This document shows positions 9,739-17,967 of a stretch of DNA of 41,272 nt, piece by piece. The notes under the pieces were generated by a model. It did no database searches, was not told where the DNA came from, and was given only the letters and a program-made list of their open reading frames with translations. The stretch is from a virus. The stretch covers positions 1 to 41,272 of IMG/VR virus record IMGVR_UViG_3300021356_000046; one strand, written 5' to 3'. A program made the position numbers and the translations under genes. The first letter of the stretch is position 1. The number at the start of each line of letters is the position of its first letter.

Positions 9739-11150
9739 TATCCTTCACTCCCTGAACTACGCAAGCCCGTTCCACTCCAATCAAACTTCTTCACTGTAAG
9801 TGTAGTGTCAAGCTTTCCATGTACAAATGCATGCGCAGAATTTACAATTAAGTATTTACCTGATAATTGTTCGTTCATACTTGCCTCACGATCAACATTT
9901 ACTTTCTGAATAGAGAGGTGAATCACCTTTCCTGGAATTAAATCTACGCGACCTTTCATAGTAAGAGAAAGTGTTACAGCTCCAAGGTGATGTTGATATG
10001 CGATTCGATTACTCGCGATCTGAGGAAAGAAAGCTTCACCTCGAAGACTCCCTCCTCCATTCATATCACCAATGCTCGCGTAATCTTTAAAGACAATCAT
10101 GTCTTTTCCATTTTCTCGAGTAAAAGTTTCTTCCATAAACGCTGGACTATGAGGCATATTTTCTACTCGAACTTTTTCGCCATTCATATCTACAAATTCA
10201 GCGTCCGTTGCGTAATTAAAATAATGATCTGTAACTGTTCTGCGTACTAGATCTAACTCCATTACTCGATTCGAATAACCGCCTGAGAAAATATCTGAAG
10301 CAGTATCTGTTCCTCTTGAGATAACAGTCAATGAATCAACACGTTTAACTTGAGCTTCTGGGTCTCCACCAGTATTCTCTACGTCAGGTGCATAAAAGAG
10401 ATTAAAGTTTTGATCTGTTTCTTTTCCTGCACTTACTAAAAACTCGTCAGTTACATAATAATATCCATTCCAATTCTCAAAGAATCGATATGTATTTGAA
10501 GGAGTATCAGGATTATAAGATCTTGAACCTAGAAAAAGCATCGCTTCTGTAGGGAGATAATTTGGAATAATACAATCAACAATACCTTCGGTTGGTTGAA
10601 TCCATAAACTTTTTCTTGCTTCGGCGCTTGTACTTGAACCAATCAGTGAATATCTTACTGTATCAAAAGGAAGACCTTCTGAATCTTGAGGTTGACTTAA
10701 TGGATGGAAATATTTTCTAAATACTTCTCGTGCAGTATCACTTAACTTTAAATTATATGCTTCAATAATACGTCTTTTACTTGCAGCAAAAGTACTTTTT
10801 GAAACAACTTGAAGTGTGTACTGAGCACCTGTTAAACTCTCATCAAACTTAATATCTGTTACAGAATAAACTGCGAGATCAAGTATAATTTTTTCTTGAG
10901 TATCTTGTGCTTGAATCTCAAGCTTTAAAGTTTCTTCACCTCGTATTGGATTCTCACCTTCAAGCATATTTGCGGCATCAAGAAGTGTTACTGTTCCTTG
11001 ATAAGCAACAGCGTCTATACTTTGAACAAATTGAACAGAATTAATAATTTCTGAGATGTCAACGCCGCTTTGTTCGTCTCCTCCATAAAAGACGAGTTTT
11101 GCTTTAAGTATTTCATACGCGGATGGACTATATCCGATTTCACTGGTCAT
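9738..11150 (-). CDS. Baseplate hub protein, gp27-like
   Basis: 470 residues; T4 gp27 has 391. The gene directly precedes gp5 and shares a base with it, the position expected of the hub torus that binds the gp5 OB-fold. Visible features fit the gp27/gpD type with its two tube-like domains: an early beta-rich segment (KAKLVFYGGDEQSGVDISEII, then AYQGTVTLLDAANML), a middle insertion rich in aromatic residues (FFENWNGYYYVTDEF), and a late strand set ending in KGRVDLIPGKVIHL and GKYLIVNSAHAFVHG, which is typical of hub proteins that end a beta barrel. Sequence identity to T4 gp27 cannot be judged by eye, so the name rests on position and pattern. Confidence 0.7.
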   Translation of the reverse strand: MTSEIGYSPSAYEILKAKLVFYGGDEQSGVDISEIINSVQFVQSIDAVAYQGTVTLLDAANMLEGENPIRGEETLKLEIQAQDTQEKIILDLAVYSVTDIKFDESLTGAQYTLQVVSKSTFAASKRRIIEAYNLKLSDTAREVFRKYFHPLSQPQDSEGLPFDTVRYSLIGSSTSAEARKSLWIQPTEGIVDCIIPNYLPTEAMLFLGSRSYNPDTPSNTYRFFENWNGYYYVTDEFLVSAGKETDQNFNLFYAPDVENTGGDPEAQVKRVDSLTVISRGTDTASDIFSGGYSNRVMELDLVRRTVTDHYFNYATDAEFVDMNGEKVRVENMPHSPAFMEETFTRENGKDMIVFKDYASIGDMNGGGSLRGEAFFPQIASNRIAYQHHLGAVTLSLTMKGRVDLIPGKVIHLSIQKVNVDREASMNEQLSGKYLIVNSAHAFVHGKLDTTLTVKKFDWSGTGLRSSGSEG

Positions 11151-11406
11151 TTGAATTTCTTATCTTACTTTTAAATTCTTCAACAACAAGAGGCAAGAAT
11201 CGTTTATCGATTAAGAAAATATCTTTTTTATTATCGTTTTTCGCTTCTTCATCTTGATAGATACGCCATGCCTGCCATTCGTCAGGAATGATACGTTTAA
11301 TAATAATTTTATTACCTGTTTCTGTACGGAGGATAACACGGTCTTCAGCACGAAGATAGATCGTACGGAATGATTCGGGCGCTAGTCTAATTAAGTCAAC
11401 AGCCAT
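11140..11406 (-). CDS. Small conserved late protein of unknown function
   Basis: 88 residues, not recognised. The first half is beta-prone and charged (FRTIYLRAEDRVILRTETG, then IIIKRIIPDEWQAWRIYQDEE); the second half is a lysine-rich helix. It sits between gp53 and the gp27-like hub gene, overlapping the hub gene start by 11 bases and the gp53 stop by one base, so it is cotranslated with baseplate proteins. A small baseplate or assembly factor is possible, but no motif supports any given role. Confidence 0.7.
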   Translation of the reverse strand: MAVDLIRLAPESFRTIYLRAEDRVILRTETGNKIIIKRIIPDEWQAWRIYQDEEAKNDNKKDIFLIDKRFLPLVVEEFKSKIRNSNDQ

Positions 11407-11915
11407 TAGTAAATAATTCCTCCAGTAGTACCAGAAGATCCATCATCAGAAGTATCTGTAACTTCTGTGCTTAAATCAACAGAAACATTTGAGTTGGCCG
11501 ATGCGTCAACACTTACTACGTTGTTTGCAAAGACACCACCTACTTCACGATAATAGTAAACGATGTTTTCATCATTATCTTCTCTTGTCCAATCGAGAAT
11601 ATCGTTTCCTATCTTACCGCTTACTTCACGATATTTATCGATTAAGTAGTTATTAAATTCTTCTGTGCTCTTTGGCCATTGATGATAAGGATCAATAATA
11701 TTATTTGACATGTAAACAAGCCACGTGTAATCTGTAGAACCATAATACCAATTTGCGATATCCTCTGGTCTTTCACCTTCTTCCACCGTATAAGTTAAAA
11801 AAGCAAGAGGATTTGTTGATACACTTTTTAAGAAAACATTTCGACGAGTGATATCTCGTACTCTCGCACCGTCATACTCTACGATTGGAAAATTTTCAAA
11901 ATACTTAGTTGCCAT
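11406..11915 (-). CDS. gp53: Baseplate wedge subunit gp53
   Basis: 169 residues; T4 gp53 has 196. The N-terminal region YFENFPIVEYDG, the central segment ERPEDIANWYYGSTDYTWLV and NNIIDPYHQWPKS are the family signature; the fold includes a LysM-like part. gp53 joins adjacent wedges and closes the baseplate around the hub. Its C-terminus is a short Ser/Thr/Asp-rich tail. It follows gp48 with a 3-base gap and is part of the late minus-strand operon that starts at the 13 kb promoter. Confidence 0.93.
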   Translation of the reverse strand: MATKYFENFPIVEYDGARVRDITRRNVFLKSVSTNPLAFLTYTVEEGERPEDIANWYYGSTDYTWLVYMSNNIIDPYHQWPKSTEEFNNYLIDKYREVSGKIGNDILDWTREDNDENIVYYYREVGGVFANNVVSVDASANSNVSVDLSTEVTDTSDDGSSGTTGGIIY

Positions 11916-11918
11916 GAT

Positions 11919-12980
11919 TTACTCCTGTGGTAATTGATCTACGGAAGCAGCAGTCGGGCCTCCTACACCGTGATCATTAGCTGATTCAATTTCAAGTTCT
12001 GTAAAGTTCATGCTTAATGTAACAGCAGCAGGTTTACCACCCTTAATAATAGAGACGATACCTCCTTCACCATAATTTACACTAAAAGACGTCACCATCG
12101 ATGTTTTAAACTTCATCCAGTGATCGTCGTTAATACCAAGTAGATACATATCAACTGTACTTGGATAATTCAATACTGCTCTTTTAATACCGATGAGATC
12201 TGAGACTTCGGGTAAAGAGTTTCTTTTAATAATACGTACAATCTCGCGAATAATATTTGAATCTTCTTGATTGCTAGGAAAAAGTTGCCAACTAAATGAA
12301 TGTGTTTTCAAATCAACACCTTCAAAAGCGAGAGTCTCACGAGGGTTAATGACTTGGCCTAATACGTTATCAACACTTTTACCAATATCACCAGGTAGTT
12401 TTGATCTTAAGAGATACGCGGCTGCAGATGCGACGTTTGATGTCTCGATTCCACCCACTGTTCTAGCTAGATCTAAGATTTGTTGTTGTACATCACCACC
12501 AGAAGGTATACCACCTTCAATCATTTGTTGTGCAAATGCTCCTGCACTTCGAGCCGCACCGAGCGTTGCGCCACCAATACGATTTAATGTATCGGCAACA
12601 GTGTTTCCATCACCAGCACCTAATAAAAAATCTCGAGATGTAGCAGCGAGTCCTTCTATCGCGGTGTTACGTTCAAATCCATTAATACGAAGACCATTAG
12701 AATCTGTTAAGCTTACGGGAAAGGGAAGTTGAATCGCAACACTTCCCGCGAGATCTGCGTTTCGTGAATTTGTTCTACCATTATTACGACTTGTTCCAGG
12801 AATTGATGTTAACTTTCCTCTACCTTCCGTAAAAGGCTTGTAGTCATATTTTTTAAAAATCATCATAATCCCGTGAGGAGACTGCTTTGCTGGAAAAGTA
12901 GTCAACGTCTCATTGAATCTCGATTGAGATTGTTGTTTTGTTCCTGCTACGGAATTAGGATTGATCGCGTCGTCTGGCAT
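11919..12980 (-). CDS. gp48: Baseplate tail-tube cap gp48
   Basis: 353 residues, close to T4 gp48 (364). The C-terminal half has the tail-tube-like fold signature: NPRETLAFEGVDLKTHSF then SWQLFPSNQED, with NIIREIVRIIKRNSLPE, and late strands YPSTVDMYLLG and VTLSMNFTELE. A low-complexity Ala/Gly/Asn helical insertion occupies about 95-195. gp48 sits on the hub and starts tail-tube polymerisation with gp54 and gp29. It is the first gene of the minus-strand late block and begins 37 bases after a TATAAATA late promoter. Confidence 0.88.
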   Translation of the reverse strand: MPDDAINPNSVAGTKQQSQSRFNETLTTFPAKQSPHGIMMIFKKYDYKPFTEGRGKLTSIPGTSRNNGRTNSRNADLAGSVAIQLPFPVSLTDSNGLRINGFERNTAIEGLAATSRDFLLGAGDGNTVADTLNRIGGATLGAARSAGAFAQQMIEGGIPSGGDVQQQILDLARTVGGIETSNVASAAAYLLRSKLPGDIGKSVDNVLGQVINPRETLAFEGVDLKTHSFSWQLFPSNQEDSNIIREIVRIIKRNSLPEVSDLIGIKRAVLNYPSTVDMYLLGINDDHWMKFKTSMVTSFSVNYGEGGIVSIIKGGKPAAVTLSMNFTELEIESANDHGVGGPTAASVDQLPQE

Positions 12981-12996
12981 GAATTCCTGCTCTCTT

Positions 12997-13004
12997 TATA
13001 AATA
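12997..13004 (+). promoter_or_regulatory. T4-type late promoter TATAAATA (rightward)
   Basis: An exact TATAAATA octamer on the plus strand, 39 bases before the gp4 start. In T4 this is the sole -10-like element read by sigma factor gp55 with gp33 and the gp45 clamp. It would drive gp4 through gp29. It faces a second octamer on the other strand 12 bases away. Confidence 0.75.
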
Positions 13005-13016
13005 TCTATACTTGTA

Positions 13017-13024
13017 TATTTATA
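13017..13024 (-). promoter_or_regulatory. T4-type late promoter TATAAATA (leftward)
   Basis: The minus strand reads an exact TATAAATA here, 36 bases before the gp48 ATG. It would drive the minus-strand baseplate block. Because it lies to the right of the rightward octamer, the two start sites would nearly coincide around 13010 and the transcripts would cross the opposing box. Confidence 0.75.
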
Positions 13025-13043
13025 CTGAACTATGGAGTGAGTT

Positions 13044-13499
13044 TTGGCTTATAATGGACGTTTTAGACCTAAAAATCCAAGCAAATACAAAGGTGACCCC
13101 ACTAGGATTATTTATCGGTCTTTGTGGGAGTTTAAAGTTTTTAGGCAGATGGATATACATCCCGATGTATTGTGGTGGCAATCCGAAGAGGTGGTAGTTC
13201 CTTATCTCTCACCTATTGACGGAAGGCGACATCGATATTTTCCAGATGTAATTGCGCATGTAAAAAAGCCAGATGGAGAACGCAAGACAATTATGATTGA
13301 AATTAAACCTAAGTCTCAGACTCGACCGCCTGATATTCGAAATAAAAACACCGCAAAAGGAAGACTCTCAAGAAGATATCTTAACGAAGTGAAAAATTGG
13401 GGTGTTAATGAGGCTAAATGGAAAGCAGCAAGAAATTATTGTGCTGATCGAAAATGGGAATTCCAAATTTGGACCGAAGATCAGATAGGAGTTAAATAG
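13044..13499 (+). CDS. gp4: Head completion protein gp4
   Basis: 151 residues, the size of T4 gp4 (150). The family pattern is clear: RIIYRSLWEFKVFRQMD, then WWQSEEVVVPYLSPIDG, HRYFPDV and IMIEIKPKSQ. This resembles a TnsA-type nuclease core with E29-like, D and E-x-K residues, which is known for this family. gp4 acts late in head filling so that tails can join. The start is TTG: a GGAG site at 13034-13037 lies six bases before it, and the reading MAYNGRFRP fits family N-termini. The next gene starts directly after the stop. Confidence 0.92.
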   Translation: MAYNGRFRPKNPSKYKGDPTRIIYRSLWEFKVFRQMDIHPDVLWWQSEEVVVPYLSPIDGRRHRYFPDVIAHVKKPDGERKTIMIEIKPKSQTRPPDIRNKNTAKGRLSRRYLNEVKNWGVNEAKWKAARNYCADRKWEFQIWTEDQIGVK

Positions 13500-14105
13500 G
13501 TGGCGGCAAAAGTATTTGATGATCTTTTATTAAAAGGAATTCGTGCTGGTGAAATACCAGGACGAACTGAAGCGTCACGTGATTGGTATCGAAAACGAGC
13601 TGCAGCTGTGAGCCGAGGGCGAGTAACCGAGAATCGACTAATGGCTCAATCAAAAGATCGAACAACCGGTAGTTTCACGATCGGTGAGATGTATATGTTT
13701 GGATATGATCCGAAACATAAAGCAACTCTTCCTTATTATGATAAATTTCCTCTTGTTTTTCCAATAAATACTGCAGCGGGTGGATTTTTAGGAATCAATA
13801 TGCACTACTTGCCTCCAATGTTACGAGCAAGTTTGATGGATGCGCTTTATGATACTGTGACAAATAAAAAACTTGATAGCTCTACTAAGCTACGTATTTC
13901 ATATGATGTTTTGAAAGGTGCTTCAAAATTTAGAGGTTTTAAACCAACCGTTAAACATTACTTAATGAAACATGTTCGAACACGTTTTATTTATGTAGAA
14001 CCGACAGAATGGGATATTGCTTTATTCTTACCAACAGCACAATTTATTGGTGCGGGTAAACAAAAAGTATATGCCGATTCTCGTAGAATTATTAGAGGAA
14101 AATAA
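13500..14105 (+). CDS. T4-like late protein, candidate DNA end protector (gp2-like)
   Basis: 201 residues. Starts with GTG directly after the gp4 stop, with AGGAG eight bases upstream. The sequence is basic and has conserved-looking stretches (GEMYMFGYDPKHKATLPYYD, then FPLVFPI, INMHYLPPMLRASLMDALYD, HYLMKHVRTRFIYVEPTEWD). I recognise the pattern as a protein conserved in marine T4-like phages next to gp4. In T4, gene 2 (DNA end protector) neighbours gene 4, which is the reason for this suggestion; I cannot confirm it from sequence. A virion or head-tail joining role is likely. Confidence 0.5.
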   Translation: MAAKVFDDLLLKGIRAGEIPGRTEASRDWYRKRAAAVSRGRVTENRLMAQSKDRTTGSFTIGEMYMFGYDPKHKATLPYYDKFPLVFPINTAAGGFLGINMHYLPPMLRASLMDALYDTVTNKKLDSSTKLRISYDVLKGASKFRGFKPTVKHYLMKHVRTRFIYVEPTEWDIALFLPTAQFIGAGKQKVYADSRRIIRGK

Positions 14106-14108
14106 ACT

Positions 14109-14930
14109 GTGGCTTTTAATGTAAATCAGTTTAAATCAAGTTTACATCGGTTTGGAGGACCTGCACACAATGGTCTTTTCCAAGTAATTTTTACAAACAC
14201 TCCTTCACTTCCAGGAACGAGTGCTCGATCTCGTGATCTGAGTTTCTTTTGTAAATCTGTAGCGATTCCTTCAATCAATCTTCAAACATCAGAGTATCAA
14301 GCTGTAGCAGCAAGACCGAAGCAATTTCCAACAGGAATTACTTCAGAACAAGTCAGCGCTATTTTTATGCTTGATTCAAATCACCAGATTCTTTCTTTTT
14401 TACACGGATGGATGCAAAAAGTTTTAAACTATAGTACATCCGGAGGAGCGATGTCAGAAGTTGACGGGATGCTTCCTCACGAAGTTGGATATAAAGACGA
14501 ATACTCTTGCCGTATGATTATTCGTTACTATTCAACATATAATAACGTTACCGGTTTTGGTAACACATTTAATACGGTTTTAAACGTACTTGATTTTTTA
14601 TCAGGAGGAAATTATTATGAAGTTGTTCTTGACAATGCTTTTCCTATAGCTGTAGGAGATGTTGATTTATCTTGGGATAATCAAAACTCTTTTGCTACTG
14701 TTGGTGTAGGATTTTCTTATGATGAAATTAAATACGATGGTGAACGTTCTGGTTCACCTACTGCGAGACTCGGTCGAGGAAATGGATTACTCGATTTACT
14801 TACGACTGTAGGTGTTGTGAGTCAAATGGTGGGTGGTGATTTTAGACCAACCGGCGTTCAAGACGCAATAAATAAACTTACTCGTATTGATAATGCCGCC
14901 ACACAATTGAATGGATTGTTTGGCAACTAA
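14109..14930 (+). CDS. Tail-tube-like protein, candidate baseplate-tube initiator gp54
   Basis: 273 residues, GTG start. The N-terminal AFNVNQFKSSLHRFGGPAHN followed by GLFQVIFTNTPSLPG, then VAIPSINLQTSEY and a C-terminal strand set ending GVGFSYDEIKYDGE, give the general pattern of gp19-type tube proteins, which gp54 and gp48 share. It is larger than a tube protein (T4 gp19 is 163) and nearer gp54 (320). Position next to gp26, gp51 and gp29 also fits a tube initiator. The alternative is a divergent tail tube; the major tube gene is expected next to the sheath gene, which is not in this window. Confidence 0.55.
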   Translation: MAFNVNQFKSSLHRFGGPAHNGLFQVIFTNTPSLPGTSARSRDLSFFCKSVAIPSINLQTSEYQAVAARPKQFPTGITSEQVSAIFMLDSNHQILSFLHGWMQKVLNYSTSGGAMSEVDGMLPHEVGYKDEYSCRMIIRYYSTYNNVTGFGNTFNTVLNVLDFLSGGNYYEVVLDNAFPIAVGDVDLSWDNQNSFATVGVGFSYDEIKYDGERSGSPTARLGRGNGLLDLLTTVGVVSQMVGGDFRPTGVQDAINKLTRIDNAATQLNGLFGN

Positions 14931-14944
14931 TGGAGAAATAAATT

Positions 14945-15646
14945 ATGGCTTTACCTAAAATTGATTTGCCGATTTTTGAGCTTGAACTTCCTTCTACTAA
15001 GAAAAAAGTAAAGTATCGGCCTTTCACTGTCAAAGAAGAAAAAGTTTTACTCGTAGCTCAAGAAGCTGGAGACGCAGAACAAGAGTTGCTTGCATCACGT
15101 CAGGTCGTTAATAATTGTTTGATTGACGTTAATGTAGATGAACTCGCGATGTTTGATCTCGAGTATATACTTCTTGTTTTAAGATCTCGTTCAGTAGATA
15201 ACTCGGTAGCTTTTTCAGTAAAAGATCCCGACACAGACGAAGTCGTGAATCTTGAACTTGATTTAGAAACTGTTACAATCACAAAAAATAAAGATCATAC
15301 AAATCAAATTCGTGTAAATGATGATTATGTTTTATTTTTAAAATATCCCACAATCAATGAATTTGCACAAATTGTAAAGATGGATCCTAAAGATCCTCTT
15401 GTGAATTACTTTATTATGGTTTCGTGTTTAGATAAAATTGCTTCAAATGATGAAGTACATCACTTTAAAGATTACGAACAAGCTGATATCGACGCTTTCA
15501 TGGATAACATGACAGGTGACGTGATTTCTCAAGTTCAAAAATTCTTTACAACGATGCCTAAACTACGACATGATATAAAATATAAAAATAAGAATGGTGA
15601 CGAGAAAACATTTGTAATTGAGGGTATGCGAAGTTTTTTTCTCTAG
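14945..15646 (+). CDS. gp26: Baseplate hub assembly protein gp26 (T4_baseplate family)
   Basis: 233 residues; T4 gp26 has 208. The N-terminus LPKIDLPIFELELPSTKKKV then YRPFTVKEEKVLLVAQEA is the hallmark of this family. In T4 gp26 is needed for hub assembly, and its place two genes before the tape measure is that of gpG-type tail chaperones. A GGAGA site precedes the ATG by 8 bases. The last codons contain a run of seven T (15634-15640) in the register T-TTT-TTT just before CTC and the TAG stop, with a stem-loop downstream; I infer that some ribosomes slip -1 into gp51 (see the signal entry). Confidence 0.88.
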   Translation: MALPKIDLPIFELELPSTKKKVKYRPFTVKEEKVLLVAQEAGDAEQELLASRQVVNNCLIDVNVDELAMFDLEYILLVLRSRSVDNSVAFSVKDPDTDEVVNLELDLETVTITKNKDHTNQIRVNDDYVLFLKYPTINEFAQIVKMDPKDPLVNYFIMVSCLDKIASNDEVHHFKDYEQADIDAFMDNMTGDVISQVQKFFTTMPKLRHDIKYKNKNGDEKTFVIEGMRSFFL

Positions 15647-15703
15647 CGCTGTGCCATACAAATTTGAGTAATTGGTACCAAATGACCTTCGCGTTGGTAC
15701 AGC
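15634..15703 (+). promoter_or_regulatory. Putative -1 programmed frameshift signal joining gp26 and gp51
   Basis: Seven T at 15634-15640 are read as T-TTT-TTT in the gp26 frame, a standard -1 slippery heptamer. Seven bases later a 9-bp stem can form: 15648-15656 (GCTGTGCCA) with 15695-15703 (TGGTACAGC), with one G-U pair. The 3' arm can instead pair with GTACCAA at 15675-15681 to make a smaller hairpin. The -1 frame is open from the slip site through the gp51 stop at 15826-15828. The ATG of gp51 at 15682 has no clear ribosome site. The predicted fusion has 294 residues. Geometry seen in the sequence; frameshifting itself is inferred. Confidence 0.6.
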
Positions 15704-15828
15704 ACCATAAATATAGTATACATGATATAAATGAATTATTGCCTTATGAACGTGACTTATACTTTAATATGTTAATTGATTTTATTGAAAAACAAAAAGC
15801 AGAACAAAACAAAAAGGCGGGAAAGTAA
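15682..15828 (+). CDS. gp51: Baseplate hub assembly catalyst gp51, maybe made as gp26-gp51 fusion
   Basis: 48 residues from the only ATG in frame; the open frame extends upstream to the gp26 slip site, adding 14 residues (SLALCHTNLSNWYQ). The core HKYSIHDINELLPYERDLYF followed by NMLIDFIEKQKAE resembles the short gp51 proteins of marine T4-like phages (a helix with INELLPYER-type pattern). In T4 gp51 is a catalytic, non-structural factor for hub assembly. There is no Shine-Dalgarno before the ATG, so either gp26 translation is coupled to it or it is made by -1 frameshift. Nine bases separate its stop from the gp29 start region. Confidence 0.7.
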   Translation: MTFALVQHHKYSIHDINELLPYERDLYFNMLIDFIEKQKAEQNKKAGK

Positions 15829-15836
15829 AGTAACAA

Positions 15837-17762
15837 ATGGCAGAACTATCAGCAGACACGCTCGCTATTTTAGATGAGCTTGATCGACAGGGTAAACTCT
15901 TACGCTCTGACGGCCGTGCGCATTCAATTAAATCTGTTAAAATTGAAATGAAGAAGTTTCAAGGTGTCTTCGAAGACATCGCAGTAAACATTCAAGCTCA
16001 AACCGATATGATGAGAAAAACTCTGAATATCGAAGAAAGTAGATTAGCTACTCAAAAAAAGCAAGAAGAACTTGCTGAAATTCAAAGAAAAAAAGCTGAA
16101 GAAGAATCTAAGCCTGAAGCTGCAGAAACTGCTAATGATCGAAGACCCGATGGACCCGGTTTATTTAAAATACTCGGTAATGCTTTAGGAAGCATCGGTG
16201 GTCTAGCGATTAAAGGTGCAATTGGAGTGGGAGCGGCTGCTTTAATGTGGCAGTTCGCAAAAGGATTTATTGATGAGCGTGAAGGTGCCGGAACAGCAGA
16301 CGGATATATGGATTCAGTAGTCACTTTCATAGGTGATATGACAGATAAACTCGCTACTGCTCCTACTGTTTTTGAGAATTTAATTACCGCTGCTGAAAAT
16401 GTTGCAACAGAAGCTGGTGAAATTGTTACTGCTTTTGAAGGCGTCAACTGGACAAGTTTAGGTAATGCATTTAAAACTGCCGGCGAAAAGATGGAACCAG
16501 CTGTTGATAGCATTATTGATTTCTTTCAAAATCCTTTAACATATATTCTACCTTCCATTGCATCTGGTGTGATGACTGCGATGATTGGTCGAAACGTAGG
16601 TGCTGCTGCAATGGGTAGAAGTGTACAAGGAGCGCCGATTAGTCCAGGACGAGCTCTTGTTACAGGTGTTACAGGCGCAGTTGCTCTTGGTTTAAGTCTT
16701 TATGGGGATCGTGTAAAAGAATGGATGCAGAATCAAACTTGGTCTGACAATGAAATTGCTGGATATAGATTAGGTGATGCTGCTTCTGAAGCGGTGGGTG
16801 TTGCTACTACGACAGCTCAATTTGCTACAATTGGTGCTATGTTCGGACCGACTGGTATTATTGCAGGTGCATTAATTGGTTTAACAGTAAGTCTTGGAAG
16901 TATTCTCGGAAGATGGATTCAGAGTCGAAAAGATGCAGCAACAGCAGATTTTAATGAAGATGTAAACAAACTTAATCAAATTTTAGAAGAAGTCGAAGAT
17001 GGTAACTTTACTGATGATCAACTTGCCGAGATTGGAAGAATTCGTCAGGAAGCAATCAGAAGAACACAACTTGGAATAGCAGACACGCTCGTAGAACAAG
17101 CACAAGCAACTGCTGATGCAGCTGATGAAGCAATAGGATCTGTAAGAATGGATCCTTCACAAGGTGTAAATGCTTTACAAATACAAGAAACGATTGATAA
17201 AATTTTAGCTGGTGATCAAGCTGCAGTTGAAGAATTAGTGAATTTTGCAGAAGGTCGTGAACGAGAAACAGCAGATAATTTACTTCGATTCTCAAGTAAA
17301 GAAGATTTTATTCGAGACATGATTTTAAATTTTGGTAATCGTATTATGTCTCGTGATGGCGATATGCAAGGTAATGTTGATGATTATACTCGATGGATGG
17401 ATGAAATCGCGCCTGGTATTTTACAACAATATGGATATCGTTTTGGTACACCCGGATTTGTTAATTTTGGAAGAGGAACAAGAGCAACACTTCATGGTAT
17501 GGAAGCAGTTGTTCCAAGAAATACACTCGCAGGTCGTATGTTAGATGCTAACTTTGATGATAACTTTAATCGACTTGAGAGAGTTGCAAACGCAGGAGCT
17601 GGAGGTGCTGGTCACCTTATCATCAATGCTCCTACTACACTCGCACCTAACGTAAATAACGTCGGTGGTCACACAAGTTTATCTACTCACAACGTTGTAG
17701 GTGGAGGCGGTGGCGGGGGAGGCCGAGGCAACCCATACGGACTGCCATCGGCAATTAATTAA
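15837..17762 (+). CDS. gp29: Tape measure / hub protein gp29-like
   Basis: 641 residues; T4 gp29 has 590. It follows gp51 directly and has the make-up of a tape measure: an N-terminal charged coiled coil (about 45-100, rich in Lys, Glu and Gln), hydrophobic helices near 110-140 (GLAIKGAIGVGAAALMWQFA) and around 225-355 with Ala/Gly-rich stretches, another helical part, and a C-terminal GTPGFVNFGRGTRATLHGME, a segment typical of tape measure tails. The C-terminus has a run of eight Gly. gp29 fixes tail length and fills the tube before DNA ejection. Its stop overlaps the end of the opposite-strand gene by four bases. Confidence 0.8.
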   Translation: MAELSADTLAILDELDRQGKLLRSDGRAHSIKSVKIEMKKFQGVFEDIAVNIQAQTDMMRKTLNIEESRLATQKKQEELAEIQRKKAEEESKPEAAETANDRRPDGPGLFKILGNALGSIGGLAIKGAIGVGAAALMWQFAKGFIDEREGAGTADGYMDSVVTFIGDMTDKLATAPTVFENLITAAENVATEAGEIVTAFEGVNWTSLGNAFKTAGEKMEPAVDSIIDFFQNPLTYILPSIASGVMTAMIGRNVGAAAMGRSVQGAPISPGRALVTGVTGAVALGLSLYGDRVKEWMQNQTWSDNEIAGYRLGDAASEAVGVATTTAQFATIGAMFGPTGIIAGALIGLTVSLGSILGRWIQSRKDAATADFNEDVNKLNQILEEVEDGNFTDDQLAEIGRIRQEAIRRTQLGIADTLVEQAQATADAADEAIGSVRMDPSQGVNALQIQETIDKILAGDQAAVEELVNFAEGRERETADNLLRFSSKEDFIRDMILNFGNRIMSRDGDMQGNVDDYTRWMDEIAPGILQQYGYRFGTPGFVNFGRGTRATLHGMEAVVPRNTLAGRMLDANFDDNFNRLERVANAGAGGAGHLIINAPTTLAPNVNNVGGHTSLSTHNVVGGGGGGGGRGNPYGLPSAIN

Positions 17763-17962
17763 CCACTCACATAAATTTCATCTTTAGGACGATACCAATT
17801 TTTTTGATTGTGTATCTTTCCTAGTAGTTGAGTGATCTGCTTCTTTTCAGTATGAAGTATTTCAGGATCACGACCGTAAGTGTTATTCATTTTAGTTCTT
17901 AATGCATCTTCAATAAGACGCACATCTTTTACGGTCAATTCAAATTGAGTATTTGGTTTCAT
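17759..17962 (-). CDS. Small protein of unknown function
   Basis: 67 residues, not recognised. It is mostly helical and basic (LTVKDVRLIEDALRTKMNN, then EKKQITQLLGKIHNQKNWYRP). Its stop overlaps the gp29 stop tail to tail. It ends the minus-strand run that starts with Hsp20 and the next small gene. No motif suggests a role. Confidence 0.65.
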   Translation of the reverse strand: MKPNTQFELTVKDVRLIEDALRTKMNNTYGRDPEILHTEKKQITQLLGKIHNQKNWYRPKDEIYVSG

Positions 17963-17967
17963 TGATC

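Noticed and set aside
12271-12732. Plus-strand frame of 153 codons within gp48
   Set aside because: Antisense shadow of a well-supported structural gene, without start signals.
15726-15733. TATAAATG as a late promoter for gp29
   Set aside because: Lies inside gp51, one base off consensus, and other partial matches are common in this AT-rich DNA.
16082-16513. Minus-strand frame of 143 codons within gp29
   Set aside because: Antisense to the Ala-rich part of the tape measure; its composition follows from the gp29 codons.
17700-17735. G-rich repeat as a regulatory element
   Set aside because: It codes for a run of Gly at the gp29 C-terminus, seen in related tape measures.
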